The notes: generated by a model from the sequence alone, not told the origin. A stretch of 64,000 nucleotides of DNA from an uncultured Lachnospiraceae bacterium (GCA_905234245.1 CAJOGN010000001.1:62001-126000); one strand, 5' to 3'. Positions 51,151-59,934 are shown, numbered from the stretch's first letter. Numbers and translations are program-made.

Positions 51151-51876
51151 ATGAATAACGCTATGGAAAGAAACATTAAGGAACGCTTTGAACGTCTGTG
51201 CAATGACAGTGGTTTGCACAATTTCCTTGAAGACTATGAAAACCACAGAATCCCTGATACTGTAGATCCTAGACAAATCGGGGAATTCTGTTGTGGCTGT
51301 AAAGAACGCTTCTATATGATGTGTGAGGGATTCTCTCCATATATTCTCAGAAGCTACCTGTTACGCATTTCAAGCTTTTCACTTGTTACCCGTGATTGGG
51401 TCAGTGAATTGGTCACCGCTATGAAGAAATACAGTAAGAAGGATCATCCTAAGGTACTTGAAGTTTGTGCCGGTCTGGGCGTCTTATCATTCGCACTCAA
51501 TGAATGTGGATGTGATTGTATTCCAACCGATTCAAAGACTGAAGTTGGAACCTTCGATTGGGGAGACCAATGGATGGATGTTGAGAAACTCGACTGGATA
51601 GAGGCAGTAAAGAAATATGGTTCTGGTGTCGATTTTGTTGTATGCTCATGGCCTAGGGATGGTGTCTCTCAAGTCATTAAAGAATTCTCTATAGTAAATC
51701 CTGGAGCACCCTTCATTTATATTGGTGAAGGCTGGGGTGGATGTACCGCAGATGATGAATTCTTTGAACACAGCGAAAAACATCATTTCCAAAGTTTTCT
51801 CAGTGAAGTAAACCGTAAATATCAGAGATGGGAGGGGATTCATGATTCTGTATATGCTATGCAGTACATAGACTGA
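51151..51876 (+). CDS. SAM-dependent methyltransferase-like protein, 241 aa
   Basis: A Rossmann-type motif I is seen as VLEVCAGLGVLSFAL (about 100-115), followed by an acidic position (CIPTDSK) that could hold the SAM ribose, and VDFVVCSWPRDG (about 160-172) in the place of motif IV (D/N-PP-Y/F). It lacks a clear DNA-methylase DPPY and has a Cys-rich N-terminal helical part. The substrate is unknown. CTAGGAGG precedes the ATG, and the gene has its own promoter and terminator, which suits an early host-takeover or modification gene. Confidence 0.72.
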   Translation: MNNAMERNIKERFERLCNDSGLHNFLEDYENHRIPDTVDPRQIGEFCCGCKERFYMMCEGFSPYILRSYLLRISSFSLVTRDWVSELVTAMKKYSKKDHPKVLEVCAGLGVLSFALNECGCDCIPTDSKTEVGTFDWGDQWMDVEKLDWIEAVKKYGSGVDFVVCSWPRDGVSQVIKEFSIVNPGAPFIYIGEGWGGCTADDEFFEHSEKHHFQSFLSEVNRKYQRWEGIHDSVYAMQYID

Positions 51877-51882
51877 TAAAAA

Positions 51883-51913
51883 GAAGGCGCATCTTACAGC
51901 GCCTTCTTTTTTG
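51883..51913. terminator. Bidirectional intrinsic terminator
   Basis: The stem AAGAAGGCGC/GCGCCTTCTT with an 8-base loop is followed by TTTTTT, between convergent genes. Confidence 0.9.
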
Positions 51914-53905
51914 TTATCTTACTATAATAATCGACTCCTGTGCTCTTGTGATAGCTGTATATTGTAATCTCTTATAGGTATCTTTATCCCAACCAGATCT
52001 TTCATCCAGATATACAACTTTCCCAGCTTGACTTCCTTGCATTAAATGTACGGTAAGAGCGTATGCAAACTCAAACTGTTCATGTCTAGCAAATGTACTA
52101 TTTTCAGAATCTTGTCCTAGTGGAGCAAAGAGTCTTTTGTAATCTATGACAAGATTTTTAAATTTTTTATTGAGAAAGTCTGGTCTAAAATCTATCTTTA
52201 AATCCTTTCCATTAAAAGACTCAATATCTACATAATCAATAAAACCATAAAGTCCATTTGTTAAATAGATATAATCTTGAATAGATCGATTCCAATTATT
52301 CTTTCTACAGATTATTTTTTCTCCAATCTGAGGCGTATCCAAATTTCTAATATTATAGAGTGTCTCTCTAAATAAATCATTAATACGTGCACGAAGTTTA
52401 TTTGTGCCTGTTAGCACAACATCTGCACTTTTTAGAAAATAATCATTTAATTCAGATTTTTTAATGACACATGATTTACCATAGACACCATAATCCAATG
52501 GTTCATCATTTAATACTCTATTTGCTAACCAGACAATTGGATCATTCTCAGCTTGTCTCATAATTTCTGTTAAGATGAAATTTGGATTTCTTAAAAAGAA
52601 TGGAGAACCAATTACTGGTGGTAACTGATTTAAGTCCCCCAATGCTATTACAGGAATTCCAAAACTTAATAAATCTTTGGCCACATCTGCATTTACCATA
52701 GATGCTTCATCCACGACAATTAATTGGATTTCTTTAGGTAGTCTCCTCTTTAACGTAAATTGCCATTTTAATTTTACATTTCCTCTAGAGTCATATTGAA
52801 CATGGCCGTCTTCATCCAAATCTTTGACTTTTTCATGATCATAAATTAAGCTGTGAATAGTTCTGGCAGGAAGACCGCTTCTTGCTAATTGCATAGCAGC
52901 TTTTCCCGAGAATGCCACATATGCAGCTTCATTTTTATCTAGTCCAATTCTCTCTATGAAATATTTAACTAGAGTTGTATTATGAGTCACAATAAAATCA
53001 TTTGTTAAGTATAGGTGCTCTGGATTATCCACATAGAGACATCTCATCTCTTCCTGATAACCCATTTTGACAATGGCCTGTATTGCAATCTTAGTATTAT
53101 CTACTGTATCAGGTGCAGTACATAAAGATAGAGCGGTTAGCTTCTTTCTCTCTAGCTTAAAGAATTTATGCTTTTCTGAATTTTTACATTCCACATGAAG
53201 TGTATAGCACGGATCATTGCCGTGGTTAAGATAAATGGTAATTGATGCTTTATAACCTAGGCTAAATAGAATTTCTCTTATATCTGCAGCAAGCTCAAAA
53301 TTCCTTGTGATATATGTCAATTTCCCGTCTTTAATCTGGCCCCTCACATCAAACAGACCTTGAATTAAAGATCTTCTCTGTGAAGAATCTCCATATAGAT
53401 ATTCTTCTTGAATCTTCATATCATAAGGAACTCCAGTGCACACACCAACTAAGTATGGGTCAATTTTATATTTTTTCGTTGGATATTCTACTGCAGAGCA
53501 AATTGGAATATCTATATATTTATAAGCTTTTAATTTATCGATTAACTCTTCAGTTGTCTTTGTATCTATATCACCATCTTTTGTGTAATAGTTCCATAGG
53601 TGCTCTTTTGATGCAAAGGTTTCTCTTCCGTCTTCAAACGTGATTCTATATACATCACGTTTTCCCTGATCGTATATACCTAGTATCTTAGTTTCTTTCC
53701 CATTCTTATCAAATATATACTCTCCGACTTTTAAATCTCCTAGTTTCTTTGGACCAGTTGGTGTTGGAATCATAGTAGAAATAGGTTGTGCTTTTCCAGT
53801 ACCAGCAGCTCCGGATATTTCGTATACTTGGTTTTTCTCTTTCTCCCACCAGTTCTCAATATCATATAGTGCATAAATTTGCTGGTTATTTAATTCTATG
53901 CTCAT
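51914..53905 (-). CDS. Dda/RecD-like SF1 helicase with intein, 663 aa
   Basis: Without the 271-residue intein the helicase is 392 residues, close to T4 Dda. Motifs: GAAGTGK|TT (Walker A, split by the intein), LIVVDEASMVNADVA (motif II), IALGDLNQLPPV (motif III), LTEIMRQ (motif IV), ALTVHLMQGSQAGKVV (motif V) and TAITRAQESIIIV (motif VI). Dda-type enzymes unwind DNA at replication origins and help clear bound proteins. The ATG at 53905 follows AAAGGGGAATTATG. A late-type element lies 26 bases upstream. Confidence 0.9.
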   Translation of the reverse strand: MSIELNNQQIYALYDIENWWEKEKNQVYEISGAAGTGKAQPISTMIPTPTGPKKLGDLKVGEYIFDKNGKETKILGIYDQGKRDVYRITFEDGRETFASKEHLWNYYTKDGDIDTKTTEELIDKLKAYKYIDIPICSAVEYPTKKYKIDPYLVGVCTGVPYDMKIQEEYLYGDSSQRRSLIQGLFDVRGQIKDGKLTYITRNFELAADIREILFSLGYKASITIYLNHGNDPCYTLHVECKNSEKHKFFKLERKKLTALSLCTAPDTVDNTKIAIQAIVKMGYQEEMRCLYVDNPEHLYLTNDFIVTHNTTLVKYFIERIGLDKNEAAYVAFSGKAAMQLARSGLPARTIHSLIYDHEKVKDLDEDGHVQYDSRGNVKLKWQFTLKRRLPKEIQLIVVDEASMVNADVAKDLLSFGIPVIALGDLNQLPPVIGSPFFLRNPNFILTEIMRQAENDPIVWLANRVLNDEPLDYGVYGKSCVIKKSELNDYFLKSADVVLTGTNKLRARINDLFRETLYNIRNLDTPQIGEKIICRKNNWNRSIQDYIYLTNGLYGFIDYVDIESFNGKDLKIDFRPDFLNKKFKNLVIDYKRLFAPLGQDSENSTFARHEQFEFAYALTVHLMQGSQAGKVVYLDERSGWDKDTYKRLQYTAITRAQESIIIVR
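52979..53791 (-). other. Degenerating intein in the helicase
   Basis: 271 residues, AQPISTMIPTPTG to FIVTHN, followed by Thr. It is homologous to the RecA-like intein (shared VEYPTKKYxIDPY, YLYGD, LIQGLFD, YVDNPEHLYLTND). About 75 residues between the two endonuclease motifs are missing, and the second motif reads LFDVRG instead of LFDTDG, so the endonuclease should be dead while splicing ends are intact. Confidence 0.87.
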
Positions 53906-53930
53906 CATAATTCCCCTTTCGGAACCTATT

Positions 53931-53942
53931 AAAAAAATTGTT
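53931..53942 (-). promoter_or_regulatory. Late-type promoter element
   Basis: The minus strand reads GAAAACAATTTTTTTAAT, an AACA-N6-TT match (spacer one longer than the strict TAA form). Confidence 0.45.
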
Positions 53943-53969
53943 TTCATAGTGATAAGCTTTCATTAGGAA

Positions 53970-53982
53970 AACAAACTATTAA
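53970..53982 (+). promoter_or_regulatory. Late-type promoter element
   Basis: GGAAAACAAACTATTAATG, an exact AACAA-N5-TAA match, 20 bases upstream of a structural operon. Confidence 0.57.
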
Positions 53983-54001
53983 TGTGTGAGGAGGAATTAA
54001 C

Positions 54002-54376
54002 ATGTCTATCACAACCACAGATAAAATTTTCATCGTAGATGACGAGGAATATGGGTTTTCTTATGAAACTCAATTATTCAATGCAGAAACCCTGAAAATG
54101 GTAATTCCAAAAACTACTGGTAGTTTAAGTGGTACAAAACTTGATTCTATTTCAGCTGATAGAATTTTTGATAATGACAAAGCTTGTAAACCCACATATT
54201 CAAAAAAAGTAAACAGAGGAGATTATGTAACAGTCCATATTGATAGGAGTGGTAATTGGATTACCCGTCTTATTGCGGATCGGAAAATTCCAAAAGGTGC
54301 AAAATTCTCTGTTCATTTTGTAAATGGAGATCTTCAAAGACAATTTGTAACTCCAACAGATCCAACAAAGAGGTGA
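54002..54376 (+). CDS. Hypothetical late protein, 124 aa
   Basis: GAGGAGGAATTAAC precedes the ATG. A beta-rich sequence (YVTVHIDRSGNWITRLI) with no recognised family. It is first of three close genes that end with a baseplate-like gene under one late-type promoter. Confidence 0.76.
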   Translation: MSITTTDKIFIVDDEEYGFSYETQLFNAETLKMVIPKTTGSLSGTKLDSISADRIFDNDKACKPTYSKKVNRGDYVTVHIDRSGNWITRLIADRKIPKGAKFSVHFVNGDLQRQFVTPTDPTKR

Positions 54377-54377
54377 T

Positions 54378-54818
54378 ATGATGACCATTTTTGATAATGA
54401 AAGAAAAACTATCGGAGAGATATATCATGTCAACGGTCACGTTGGTGATACCGATGAAAAATATGATGCCGAGAGAAAAGAGGAGAGTTGGCTGATTGGT
54501 CAATTCTATAATGGGACTGAAGTAAAAATGCTACAGTTCAGAAAGCCATTAACTGTCCCAGAGAAAAATTCCCCAATGAATAGAATATATAATCTGGAAG
54601 ATAGCCATCTCATCAATTCACAGGTCATCTTAAATATATGCCAATTTATATCAGCAAAATATGGAGTAGACCTAGGGATTGGCCAGATGAGTCAAGAAAT
54701 TTCTAAATATGGTTCGTTTGTCAACATTAGAGATTCTTTACTTGAGACAGACTCTCCATATATGATAACGAACGCTGAACTATTAAGAGCTCAACGTGGA
54801 TGGAAAAAAGGAGGATAA
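54378..54818 (+). CDS. Hypothetical late protein, 146 aa
   Basis: It starts one base after the preceding stop, with AGAGGTG inside that gene's end. ATG ATG gives two possible starts. Mixed alpha/beta with no recognised motif; probably a baseplate or tail component by operon context. Confidence 0.75.
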   Translation: MMTIFDNERKTIGEIYHVNGHVGDTDEKYDAERKEESWLIGQFYNGTEVKMLQFRKPLTVPEKNSPMNRIYNLEDSHLINSQVILNICQFISAKYGVDLGIGQMSQEISKYGSFVNIRDSLLETDSPYMITNAELLRAQRGWKKGG

Positions 54819-54820
54819 TT

Positions 54821-55216
54821 ATGAAGTATTATTCTTCTATCGGAGAACTCATACATTCTGTCGATACCATGGAAGCTAGTTATCGAAATCTTCACACAAA
54901 TGTTTTTATTAAAACCGGAGATGATACAATTAAGATTCCTTATAAATCTATTGTAGCAGAGTATCTACCATACTTAAAAGAAACTGCAGTCCAGACAGCA
55001 TTTAGTCCTCTGGAACTTACAAGATATAAGTATAAACCAAAGATGCTTTCGAATGATTTATATGGAACGACAGAATATTGGAGTGCACTACTTGAACTAA
55101 ATGGGTTTATATCTCTTCTAGATTTAACCCTAGAAGAACCCATATTAGTATTTGAGCCAAGACGCTTTAAGAAACTAATAAATGAAATATTGATTCTTGA
55201 AGAAATCATTAAATAA
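54821..55216 (+). CDS. Baseplate wedge gp53-like protein, 131 aa
   Basis: ATG 54821 follows AAAGGAGGATAATT at the end of the previous gene. The segment RYKYKPKMLSNDLYGTTEYW followed by LLELNGF resembles the conserved core of T4 gp53-like wedge proteins (YxYKPxLxxxDLYGTxxYWxxLLxxNG). The C-terminus is helical. Assignment is from motif resemblance and late-operon context. Confidence 0.62.
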   Translation: MKYYSSIGELIHSVDTMEASYRNLHTNVFIKTGDDTIKIPYKSIVAEYLPYLKETAVQTAFSPLELTRYKYKPKMLSNDLYGTTEYWSALLELNGFISLLDLTLEEPILVFEPRRFKKLINEILILEEIIK

Positions 55217-55217
55217 A

Positions 55218-55254
55218 ATGAAAGAGCTAGTTTTTGTAACTAGCTCTTTCATTT
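55218..55254. terminator. Intrinsic terminator
   Basis: The stem ATGAAAGAGCTAGTT with its complement and a 5-base loop, followed by an AT-rich tail. Confidence 0.85.
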
Positions 55255-55325
55255 ATATGTTATAATTTTAGTAGTTGTAATAAGGAGTGCAAAAAAATGA
55301 AAGTATTGAAAGGAGTCATTAAAAA

Positions 55326-55784
55326 ATGAAATCATTAAATGAACTGTTTGGAGAAATTATGGAAGAAGCACAAGACGGTATGATTACTATATGCTCGTTT
55401 GATTCAGAATCGAGCGATGTATATAATGAAGACACTGCAATTAATGACTTGAGCCTCAAAAAATTTAAGAAAACACGTGTCGTTGTTCGTACAAGAGATG
55501 AAGGAGATAATAAACCCCATTTTCACGTTATAGGTGATAAGGGAAAATATGAATCATGTATTAGAATAGACGTTGATGAATACTTCCTACATAAACCACA
55601 CCACATTAAAATGATCAATAAAGACCTGAAGATTTTAGATGAGCATTTAAGAATGGTGAGAGATGATGGATTAACAAATTGGGAATATGGTAAACATGTA
55701 TGGAATGACGTTCACTGGAAGTTTCCAATCGCTGATAGTGTAACTCAACCAGATTACACAAGATTGAATGAGGTGAAAAAATGA
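55326..55784 (+). CDS. PHFH-motif (DUF4160-like) protein, 152 aa
   Basis: NKPHFHVIGDKGKYESCIRID at about 63-83 resembles the PPHFHV motif of DUF4160-type proteins, followed by YFLHKPH and a helix. AAAGGAG precedes the ATG. The next gene, overlapping by four bases, encodes a diverged relative, so this is a tandem duplication. The family is often found near small toxin-antitoxin-like genes in bacteria; the biochemical role is not established. Confidence 0.68.
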   Translation: MKSLNELFGEIMEEAQDGMITICSFDSESSDVYNEDTAINDLSLKKFKKTRVVVRTRDEGDNKPHFHVIGDKGKYESCIRIDVDEYFLHKPHHIKMINKDLKILDEHLRMVRDDGLTNWEYGKHVWNDVHWKFPIADSVTQPDYTRLNEVKK

Positions 55785-56350
55785 TTAAAACGAGAGAGGA
55801 TTTGCGGAGTTATCTTACAAAGAATAACTGTGAAATGGGAACAAAGCTAGAAGGTTATTCTTGTATACATCTTATAGATCTTTGTGGAGAAGAATTTGTA
55901 TTGAACATTAGAGATTTCGAAGGGAATAATATTCCACATTTTCATCTTACAAATGAATCTAGAGATATTGGTATTTGTACAGTAAGACCTTGGTACTTTA
56001 CTCACGATAACGAAGTTCATATTTTAACAAAGGGGCAATCAAACGAACTTGCTGCTGATTTAAAGCCAGAAAGTCTGTGGAGACAGATATACTATTATTG
56101 GGATGGGAAAACCGATAATAGATCTCTGACTGGAAGACATTTGATAAAACCAAATTATAAAAAGATGCCTGCAGTCGTGTTCGGAAAACCAATGACATTT
56201 TCAGAAACATGGAATGAAACTCTTATTGAAGATAGGAAACTGAGAATGCCAGAAATAAAAGTAAAATGGAAATATTTCTTGAAGCATGATATAAATTATG
56301 TATTATACTTTAAAAGAGATAGTGATGGTGACATTCGATTAACATGGTAA
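55781..56350 (+). CDS. PHFH-motif (DUF4160-like) protein, second copy, 189 aa
   Basis: ATGA overlaps the previous stop, giving coupled translation. NIPHFHLTNESRDIGICTVRPWYF is the counterpart of the motif in the preceding protein. The C-terminal 80 residues are longer and end in an aromatic, charged strand region. The ligase gene follows after 12 bases, so all three are one operon. Confidence 0.68.
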   Translation: MIKTREDLRSYLTKNNCEMGTKLEGYSCIHLIDLCGEEFVLNIRDFEGNNIPHFHLTNESRDIGICTVRPWYFTHDNEVHILTKGQSNELAADLKPESLWRQIYYYWDGKTDNRSLTGRHLIKPNYKKMPAVVFGKPMTFSETWNETLIEDRKLRMPEIKVKWKYFLKHDINYVLYFKRDSDGDIRLTW

Positions 56351-56362
56351 AGGAGATGCATA

Positions 56363-58480
56363 ATGTATAACTTAAGTAAAGTATATGAAGACTTGTTGAA
56401 AGGAAATCTCACTTGTGAAGAAGCAAGTGAGATTATAAAATCCCCAGAAATTCAGAGAAGTGTGAATTATCTGGTTAATATGGGTAATGTAAATAAATTA
56501 GTCCCATATACAGAAGAAGATTTACAGTTTATCTATATGATAATTAATATAACTCAATTCATTTATAATAACTCTGGGGTGAGTACTGGATTGAGTGATT
56601 ATACATATGATATTCTGTATGCAATCATGTTAGCAAATAGTGGGAAGGATGTTGTATCAGTCCCACTATCAACTAGTAGGAATTCTGTGGTTCATCATAA
56701 GTATCCAGCACTGAGAGGAACTTTAAAGAAAGTATTCTATCTGTCTAAAGATGAAAGAAGAACGAATCCAAGTAGAAGATATTTAGATGAATGGATATCT
56801 TCTATGGAAGAAAAAATATATTCCACAACTGGAAGACGTATATCTTTGAATGATGAAGAAGTGTATGTATTTCCAAAATATGATGGGGTTTCTGTAATCT
56901 TTGAGATGGATGAGAATAATAATGTAGAATCTGCACTCACAAGAGGTTTTACAGAAAAGAATGAAGCACAGAATATAACACATGTGTTTAATCATTTTAA
57001 GAAAAGAGAATCTTGTGAATTTAAAAATCAACCATATGGGTTGAAAACAGAAGTGATGATGTCATATGATGACCTTGCTTATTATAATAAGAAATATCAT
57101 ACTGATTATAAGAACACAAGGTCGATTGTATCGGCAATTTTGAACTCTGATGAATATGATAGAGACAAAAGTTCATTACTTCAAATTGTACCATTGAGAG
57201 TTGGAACTGCAGATGGAACTCAACTTTTAGCAGAAGAAGCACTCAATGAATATCCTCATATCAGATGTAGATTAAAAGATAGAGAGGTAATTAGAAAATT
57301 TGCAAATTCTCATTTTACTGTAGGTGATGGATTAAGATGTGATGGTGCAGTCATATATATTATAAATCCTGAAATACAAAAGATTTTAGGAAGAGAAAAT
57401 GATATCAATAATTTTGAAGTTGCATACAAGTTTACAGAAGAAGTTTCATTTAGTAAACTTATGGATGTGGCATTCAATGTTGGTTTGTTTGGAAGATTAG
57501 CACCGGTAGCAAAAGTAAAACCTGTTAAACTAAAAGGGAATACAATTGAGAATATCTCTCTTGGATCTGTAGGAAGATTTAGAAATCTTCATTTGAGAAA
57601 AGGAGATATTGTGAAGGTACTGTATGATATTATACCGTATCTTTCTTTTGATGATGAGTGTACTCATAATTATGATGGAATAGAATTTGAAGTACCAGAG
57701 TTTTGTCCAGAGTGTGGTGATAGATTAAATTCTACAGATTCTGGAGATATTTTATTCTGTGATAATCCAAAGTGTCCATGCAGAATCAAAGGAAAGATTC
57801 TCAATTATCTGGATAAGATGGATATTGAGAATATCTCGTATGGTGTAATTAATAGACTTTATGATGAAGGATATGTCAAATCCATAAAAGATTTGTATAA
57901 GTTGAAAAAGTATAAAAAAGAAATTTCTCATATGGATGGATTTGGCACTAAGATAGTTCAGTTATGGTTAGACTCCATTGAAGAACAGAGAACTGTACCA
58001 GATTATATTCTGATGGGTTCTTTAGGGATAGAAGGAATCAGTAAGAAATCTTTTGCAAAGATTCTTTCCATATACAATATCGAAGAACTAATCACAATCG
58101 TAGAAGGAAACTCGATATCTCAGCTTATAAAAATTCCAGGAGTAAAAGAGAAAACAGCACAGAAGATCATTGAGGGTGTAAGAGAGAATAAGAAACTCAT
58201 CACTTTCTTAACGGAAGAACTGAATGTAATTGAAACGAAGGGAGTTTCAAATAAAGCAAGATTCTCAGTTTGCTTCACAAAGATAAGAGATGCAAGCAAA
58301 GAGAAATTCATTAGAGAGTGTGGAGGAGAAGTCGTAGACTCTATTTCGAAGTCTACAACTTTCTTAGTTGTTCCAAGTCTTGATACATCTTCTTCTAAGA
58401 TTGATAAGGCCAAAAAATATGGAATTAAAATCGTTCCTATTGATGATCTGGAAGCAACAGTCTCTGAGTATATAAAATGA
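56363..58480 (+). CDS. ligA: NAD-dependent DNA ligase, 705 aa
   Basis: The domains of bacterial LigA occur in order: an adenylation domain with the lysine motif FPKYDGVSV (about 168) and CDGAVIYI; an OB-fold with GRLAPVAKVKPVKL and GSVGRFRNLHLRKGD; a four-Cys zinc finger CPECGDRL...CDNPKCPC (about 441-462); a helix-hairpin-helix region (MGSLGIEGISKKSF, IPGVKEKTAQKI); and a C-terminal BRCT-like domain. It seals nicks using NAD rather than ATP. A complete LigA in a phage is less common than ATP ligases. GGAG precedes the ATG. Confidence 0.92.
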   Translation: MYNLSKVYEDLLKGNLTCEEASEIIKSPEIQRSVNYLVNMGNVNKLVPYTEEDLQFIYMIINITQFIYNNSGVSTGLSDYTYDILYAIMLANSGKDVVSVPLSTSRNSVVHHKYPALRGTLKKVFYLSKDERRTNPSRRYLDEWISSMEEKIYSTTGRRISLNDEEVYVFPKYDGVSVIFEMDENNNVESALTRGFTEKNEAQNITHVFNHFKKRESCEFKNQPYGLKTEVMMSYDDLAYYNKKYHTDYKNTRSIVSAILNSDEYDRDKSSLLQIVPLRVGTADGTQLLAEEALNEYPHIRCRLKDREVIRKFANSHFTVGDGLRCDGAVIYIINPEIQKILGRENDINNFEVAYKFTEEVSFSKLMDVAFNVGLFGRLAPVAKVKPVKLKGNTIENISLGSVGRFRNLHLRKGDIVKVLYDIIPYLSFDDECTHNYDGIEFEVPEFCPECGDRLNSTDSGDILFCDNPKCPCRIKGKILNYLDKMDIENISYGVINRLYDEGYVKSIKDLYKLKKYKKEISHMDGFGTKIVQLWLDSIEEQRTVPDYILMGSLGIEGISKKSFAKILSIYNIEELITIVEGNSISQLIKIPGVKEKTAQKIIEGVRENKKLITFLTEELNVIETKGVSNKARFSVCFTKIRDASKEKFIRECGGEVVDSISKSTTFLVVPSLDTSSSKIDKAKKYGIKIVPIDDLEATVSEYIK

Positions 58481-58508
58481 TTTTAATTTATCAAACCCCT
58501 TACAATAT

Positions 58509-58536
58509 AATTAATAATCCTTGGGGTTATTAATTA
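58509..58536 (+). terminator. Hairpin after the ligase gene
   Basis: AATTAATAATCC with GGTTATTAATT around TTGG. There is no clear T tract, so it may instead act in the next gene's leader. Confidence 0.45.
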
Positions 58537-58561
58537 TACTATTATAAGGAGTTTGATTATA

Positions 58562-58984
58562 ATGCGTACCAATCTTAAAGATCTAAGACAGGATTATGAG
58601 AATCTTCTGAAGGACTCCTTCTACGAGGATTGTACAACCAAGATTTATCTGAACGATCGTGGCGCTGATAAGGGCAATGCCTCTTTAACCATTGATGTAC
58701 AGTATGGAGATAACGCTCTGTCCACGTCCATTTATATGGTCGAAAAGACCCTTCCGAATGGCCGTGACAGTATTTCTGTTATGTATGTAAATAACAAGAA
58801 TCATTCCATCATCTGGAATAAGATTGGGCCCAATCCTCTGGAAAAGATTCGTGACTATGTTGAGACCTATCTGAAGCGCAGCACTATGCGTATGAAGGGC
58901 ATGGACATTGACGCACGTGTCGCCAAGAGCGGCCCCTCTGCTGAGGAAGCAGCAAAGAATACTGAGGAGCCCGCTGCCCAGTAA
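58562..58984 (+). CDS. Hypothetical protein, 140 aa, highly expressed codon type
   Basis: AAGGAGTTTGATTATA precedes ATG 58562. Codons are GC-rich relative to neighbours, as in capsid and sheath genes. A beta-strand core (YLNDRGADKGNASLTIDVQY, SISVMYVNN) and an acidic Ala/Glu tail are seen; a charged tail on a small beta protein is a feature of SSB-like proteins, but no OB motif is certain. Confidence 0.76.
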   Translation: MRTNLKDLRQDYENLLKDSFYEDCTTKIYLNDRGADKGNASLTIDVQYGDNALSTSIYMVEKTLPNGRDSISVMYVNNKNHSIIWNKIGPNPLEKIRDYVETYLKRSTMRMKGMDIDARVAKSGPSAEEAAKNTEEPAAQ

Positions 58985-58997
58985 GTAACAATAAAAA

Positions 58998-59034
58998 AAT
59001 GAGAAGATATCGTTTGATATCTTCTCATTTACTC
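58998..59034. terminator. Intrinsic terminator
   Basis: The stem AAATGAGAAGATATC/GATATCTTCTCATTT with loop GTTT. Confidence 0.85.
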
Positions 59035-59060
59035 AACAACTTACATCTTAACAGAAAGAA

Positions 59061-59075
59061 ATTATATATTATAAT
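59061..59075 (+). promoter_or_regulatory. Early-type promoter element
   Basis: AATTATATATTATAAT, 50 bases upstream of the next gene. Confidence 0.5.
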
Positions 59076-59124
59076 TATGGACTATTTAGTTCATATTATA
59101 AATAAATTATTTGGAGGAATTGAT

Positions 59125-59835
59125 ATGCCTGAGAGTAAGTCTAAGAAGTGGTTCAAGGATAATGTTTCCGAGAACGAAGCAGAGCTAATTACGATTGGTG
59201 GTATGGCAGATGAAATGCTCCACAAAACAATCAGTCTGGGTTTAACAGAACCTATGACGACAATCACACTTTATGCAAGTATTTTTGAAACACTGTGTGA
59301 TGTTGTGGTTGATAGAGAAAAAGAATATGATGATTTTAATCTGAATGTGGCTGATAGAATGGAAATTGGTTATTCAACTACAGCCAACGATGATGATGAG
59401 AAAACTGGAAATTATATGGTATATATTAGACATCTAGAATCTAAAGCTTCTGACACATCTTTGGATGAAGACGAAGATGACACAATTGAACTGTGCACAC
59501 AATGGAATGCAGCAAATATTAGAGTTCAGGCTGATATAATTAAAGAAGCAGCAGCCAGGGCAATGAAGGATCTCTCTGATATTATCAATATCAAGGTTCA
59601 GAGTCCTGAATTTGTAATCCCAATGTTCTGTATTATTCATTCTCAGATTCTGAGATTTATCAGAACGAGAAGAGAAGAAACGAAGAGAACTGAGTATGAA
59701 CTCAATGTTGCTGGTCTGTTCACGATTGGTGTACAGATTACAGAAGACGGTGACGAAGAGATTTATTACGTACCAAGCATTGCTCTGAAACTGAAGTTTA
59801 AGAATGATGCAATTGCTTCTGGGCGTGATGAATAA
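59125..59835 (+). CDS. Hypothetical protein, 236 aa
   Basis: ATG 59125 follows TTGGAGGAATTGAT; open frame upstream of it contains a terminator and is not coding. The protein is helical with a Glu/Asp loop near 120 and a basic segment (RFIRTRREETKRTE, about 180). No family is recognised. Its promoter class matches non-structural genes. Confidence 0.76.
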   Translation: MPESKSKKWFKDNVSENEAELITIGGMADEMLHKTISLGLTEPMTTITLYASIFETLCDVVVDREKEYDDFNLNVADRMEIGYSTTANDDDEKTGNYMVYIRHLESKASDTSLDEDEDDTIELCTQWNAANIRVQADIIKEAAARAMKDLSDIINIKVQSPEFVIPMFCIIHSQILRFIRTRREETKRTEYELNVAGLFTIGVQITEDGDEEIYYVPSIALKLKFKNDAIASGRDE

Positions 59836-59871
59836 GAAATAAATTCTAATGCCATTTAAATAGTCATATAA

Positions 59872-59912
59872 AATATGGCATGATAGATATCTATCATGCC
59901 ATATTTTTTTAT
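59872..59912 (+). terminator. Strong intrinsic terminator
   Basis: The 18-bp stem AAATATGGCATGATAGAT and its complement is followed by TTTTTTT. Confidence 0.9.
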
Positions 59913-59934
59913 AATCTTTGGAAATGGTGATATT

